Source of the DNA: RGIG9060 sp036307825
Lineage (GTDB): Bacteria > Spirochaetota > Spirochaetia > Treponematales > Treponemataceae
Assembly: GCA_036307825.1 (NCBI GenBank)
Contig: JAXJWW010000088.1
Coordinates: forward strand, 1 to 9,272
Direction: 5' to 3'
Length of the DNA stretch: 9,272 nucleotides
Below are positions 7,288 to 9,272 of the stretch, piece after piece. Under the pieces are notes generated by a model. That model saw only the letters and a program-made list of their open reading frames with translations. It did not search any database and was not told where the DNA came from. Every line of letters begins with the position of its first letter. Within the stretch, counting starts at the first letter, position 1. Position numbers and translations under genes: made by a program.

Positions 7288-7316
7288 ATTATACAATGAG
7301 ATATGTAAAAAATCTA
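7288..7316 (-). promoter_or_regulatory. Candidate operon promoter
   Basis: The minus strand has a perfect TATAAT (7288-7293), and 17 bases upstream of it TAGATT (7311-7316), a poor match to TTGACA. It lies 35 nt before the ATG of the 156-aa gene and just downstream of the terminator of the previous unit, which is where the promoter of the six-gene run is expected. A run of T blocks lies upstream and could act as an UP-like element. Confidence 0.5.
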
Positions 7317-7353
7317 TAAAAAAAATAATATTTAGCAACAAAAAAAACATCAT

Positions 7354-7383
7354 AAAAAAAATCCTCGGATTACTCCGAGGATT
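7354..7383 (-). terminator. Rho-independent terminator of the repeat-protein gene
   Basis: The minus strand reads AATCCTCGGA, a four-base loop, TCCGAGGATT, then a T run. The stem is ten perfect base pairs (7360-7369 with 7374-7383) and is followed on the minus strand by uninterrupted T down to 7354. It lies 23 nt after the stop codon of the InlB-like repeat gene, so it ends that transcript and insulates the operon that starts at 7253. Confidence 0.9.
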
Positions 7384-7406
7384 AAAATAAAGTTATGCTA
7401 TATTAA

Positions 7407-9212
7407 TTAGTTTACACTTACAGCAAAATAACCAGTATCACTAGAATAATAAGGTTCAACAATTACACAATAAGTTCCTGTTGTATTTGCAATAAAAGTA
7501 TATGATCCACCATCATCCCTAGTACAAACAGTATGAGTGCCATCAGCTGAAATTATAGAAGCCCTTATATCAACCATAATTCCTGTTACAGAATTATCTG
7601 ACATTAACTGACTTAATTCTAAACTAGTATCAGTATCATAATCTAGCAAAGAAACTGTATAAGTTGCCCCAGCGTTACATGAGAAAGAATAACCTTGAGA
7701 ATCACTGTTTAAATATAAAAGATTGTCAGTATACATATTCAATGATTCGGGAACAATATATCTTGCATAAAACGTTGCTGAAGCATAATCCAAAGATACA
7801 TAGTCACCTGCATAATAACTATTACCATTTGAATCATACCAATATCCATCTGAAATATAGCCTACTCGGGAAGGAATAGATGGAAGCTGGACACGATTCC
7901 AATTGTAATCATTAGTTTCTGTAACTTTAATTTTATCTACAATATCATTATTAGATCCATCTTTAAAAGATGCAGTTCTATAATATTTTGCAGTATAAGT
8001 TTTTGTGGCAGAATCCAAATTTACATAGCTACCTTGATAATACCTATCACCATATGAATCATACCAGTATCCATCGGTATCGTATCCATTTCGACTAGGA
8101 ACAGTTGGAAGCTGGACACGATTCCAATCGGAATCATTAGTTTCTATAACAGTAATATCAGAAACAGAAATAGAATTTGTTGCATCAGTAAAAGATGCTG
8201 TTCTATAATATTTTGCAGTATATGTTGTTGATGCAAAATCTAATAATACAGAACTACCTTCATTATAAAAATTACCATTAGAATCATACCAATACCCATC
8301 TGTATTGTATCCTTCTCGTTCTGGAATCTCAGGTAAGGAAATTTCATTCCAGTAGTAATTACTATTTTTTATAGCCACTATTGTGTTAGAAAAACTCATT
8401 GTTATATCAGTAAAACATGCAGTTCTTGTTTCAACTATACTAACAGGAGCTGATATTAATTCCATACTAAGTTTATTTATTTGAAAAGTAAGAACAAGAA
8501 GATATACTTTTTCACCAATACTATTCCCCCTGCTAGTATAAGTATAACTATCAGAGTAAACAACACAATAATCACGTAAGTTTTCTGAACGATCAAAATC
8601 AGCAGGAATAATATCAGTTGTATAGTCTACAGGTTTTACAAGTTTATAAAGACCATAAAAACTAACTCCTTCTGGAATATTTACAGTCCATTCTATTGAA
8701 CCCTCTGCAATCATTCTTCCGTAAACGATAGGTTCTGACTGTGGTCTTTTTACATACTCAGTAACAACACATGTAGAAGGATATTCTTTATAAAGATTTC
8801 CATCTGTTACAACCAATGTGTATACATAATCTTTTGTATTATCTATACTTGTATCATCTACAAAATATTGATCAGTTGTATCTCCAGTAGGTTTTATTTC
8901 ATTTGAAACTTGAGTATATACACTTGAACCTTTTTCTGAACGATAAAGTTTATAATAAGAAATAGGTGCATCAGAGCCATTTTCTAATTCAAATTTATCA
9001 AAAATAACTCTTATGGCATCACCAAAATCTTTATATTCTGCAGAAACAATCTCTCCACCAGAACCATTCAATGCTTCTACAGTAACAGATTGTGAAGATG
9101 TAATAACATCAGAATCACCAAAATGACTGTTTGAACTTAAGTCAATAAAGTAGACACAAAAAATGCGAGTATTAAGCAGCGAACGATTCTTCATCTTCTG
9201 AATGTACTTCAT
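7407..9212 (-). CDS. IS-truncated secreted repeat protein (FN3, InlB-like repeats, PPC-like)
   Basis: The open frame is 601 codons, but the first 27 (9132-9212) lie inside the IS3-type end and partly overlap the transposase gene in another frame, so the native gene survives only from 9131 down. Residues about 41-155 resemble a fibronectin type III domain (DAIRVIFDKFELENGSDAPISYYKLYR type strands, then DYVYTLVVTDGN). Residues 264-486 hold three tandem units of 74-75 residues, related to InlB B / Listeria-Bacteroides repeats: LPxIPxRxGYxxDGYWYDSNGNxYxxGxxVxLDxAxxTYTAKYYR. Residues about 505-601 look like a PPC-type beta-sandwich (YSFSCNAGATYTVSLLD to TGTYCVIVEPY). Such proteins are usually exported adhesins or enzyme accessories. 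The native signal peptide or lipobox is missing and no good ribosome site precedes the ATG, so this is probably a pseudogene remnant, although the rest has no stop or frameshift. Confidence 0.75.
   Translation of the reverse strand: MKYIQKMKNRSLLNTRIFCVYFIDLSSNSHFGDSDVITSSQSVTVEALNGSGGEIVSAEYKDFGDAIRVIFDKFELENGSDAPISYYKLYRSEKGSSVYTQVSNEIKPTGDTTDQYFVDDTSIDNTKDYVYTLVVTDGNLYKEYPSTCVVTEYVKRPQSEPIVYGRMIAEGSIEWTVNIPEGVSFYGLYKLVKPVDYTTDIIPADFDRSENLRDYCVVYSDSYTYTSRGNSIGEKVYLLVLTFQINKLSMELISAPVSIVETRTACFTDITMSFSNTIVAIKNSNYYWNEISLPEIPEREGYNTDGYWYDSNGNFYNEGSSVLLDFASTTYTAKYYRTASFTDATNSISVSDITVIETNDSDWNRVQLPTVPSRNGYDTDGYWYDSYGDRYYQGSYVNLDSATKTYTAKYYRTASFKDGSNNDIVDKIKVTETNDYNWNRVQLPSIPSRVGYISDGYWYDSNGNSYYAGDYVSLDYASATFYARYIVPESLNMYTDNLLYLNSDSQGYSFSCNAGATYTVSLLDYDTDTSLELSQLMSDNSVTGIMVDIRASIISADGTHTVCTRDDGGSYTFIANTTGTYCVIVEPYYSSDTGYFAVSVN
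7755..8423 (-). repeat. Three tandem InlB-like repeat units (74-75 codons each)
   Basis: Units lie at about 8202-8423, 7977-8201 and 7755-7976. Units 2 and 3 are close at DNA level: 7881-7903 is identical to 8106-8128 and the match extends to 40 bases with two mismatches, at an offset of 225 bases (75 codons). The consensus has the aromatic core GYWYDS followed by NGN or YGD, with the unit ending in AKYYR or ARYIV. The first unit is the most divergent. Confidence 0.85.
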
Positions 9213-9272
9213 CCGGAGTTTTGTAATTCAAACAAGAATGAATTCGTTCACGGTTATACCAGGCTTCAATGA
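9132..9272 (-). mobile_element. 3' end of an IS3-family insertion sequence
   Basis: The element enters from the right edge and ends at 9132. After the transposase stop the outermost bases, read inward on the plus strand from 9132, are TGAACTTAAGTCAATAAAG and then TAGACACA. The TG start and the GACACA block fit IS3-subgroup terminal repeats as I remember them (TGAtc...GGACACA). The other end and the target duplication lie outside the window. The insertion interrupts the repeat-protein gene in the same orientation as the transposase. Confidence 0.75.
9172..9272 (-). CDS. IS3-family transposase OrfB, C-terminal fragment
   Basis: Thirty-two codons remain from the window edge to TAA at 9172. The peptide includes IEAWYNRERIHSCLNYKTPDE, split here into the WYNRxRxHSxLxY block and TPDE. 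This is the conserved C-terminus of IS3-family rve integrase-type (DDE) transposases, which follows the catalytic Glu; the catalytic triad itself would lie outside the window. The fragment is cut by the window edge, and nothing here shows it to be broken. The stop lies 40 bases from the element end, normal for this family. Base composition is visibly richer in G and C than the surrounding genes. Confidence 0.85.
   Translation of the reverse strand, partial: IEAWYNRERIHSCLNYKTPDEVHSEDEESFAA

Overview
This AT-rich window looks like a spirochaete chromosome, most likely a host-associated Treponema. The reasons are the very low GC, the Lys-rich signal peptides, the loose lipoboxes (FSC) on large repeat-rich lipoproteins, and a FecR-domain secreted protein with a Pro-Glu tract. 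The genus is inferred from style and not proven. All supported genes lie on the minus strand, so transcription runs from high to low coordinates.

Right edge (9132-9272): the 3' end of an IS3-family element, consisting of the transposase C-terminus and a terminal repeat. It has landed inside a gene for a secreted or surface repeat protein (7407-9131 is the surviving part). That protein has an FN3-like domain, three InlB/Listeria-Bacteroides-type repeats of about 75 residues and a PPC-like C-terminal domain. Its native start and export signal are missing; the first 27 codons of the open frame come from the IS end. A strong intrinsic terminator (7354-7383) closes this unit.

Centre (1104-7253): a tight operon begins after a TATAAT-type promoter near 7288. 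In order of transcription it encodes a small exported protein (156 aa), a beta-barrel outer-membrane protein (387 aa), a FecR-domain protein with a (PE)19 rod and a duplicated Cys-containing tail (352 aa), a 268-aa lipoprotein, and an 869-aa lipoprotein with N-terminal beta-sandwich and C-terminal propeller-like repeats. Gaps are 2, 13, 13 and 11 nt, most with good Shine-Dalgarno sites. A family-2 glycosyltransferase overlaps the last lipoprotein gene by 17 nt and ends the run at 113. At the far left a new gene starts (RBS and ATG, five codons) and leaves the window.

The central operon reads as one cell-envelope module: exported soluble partner, outer-membrane barrel, periplasm-spanning FecR/PE-rod protein, two lipid-anchored proteins, and a cytoplasmic sugar transferase that may decorate a surface polymer or protein. 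No sigma factor, anti-sigma transmembrane segment or TonB receptor is present, so this is not the classical FecIRA signalling set. Functions beyond domain level are inference.
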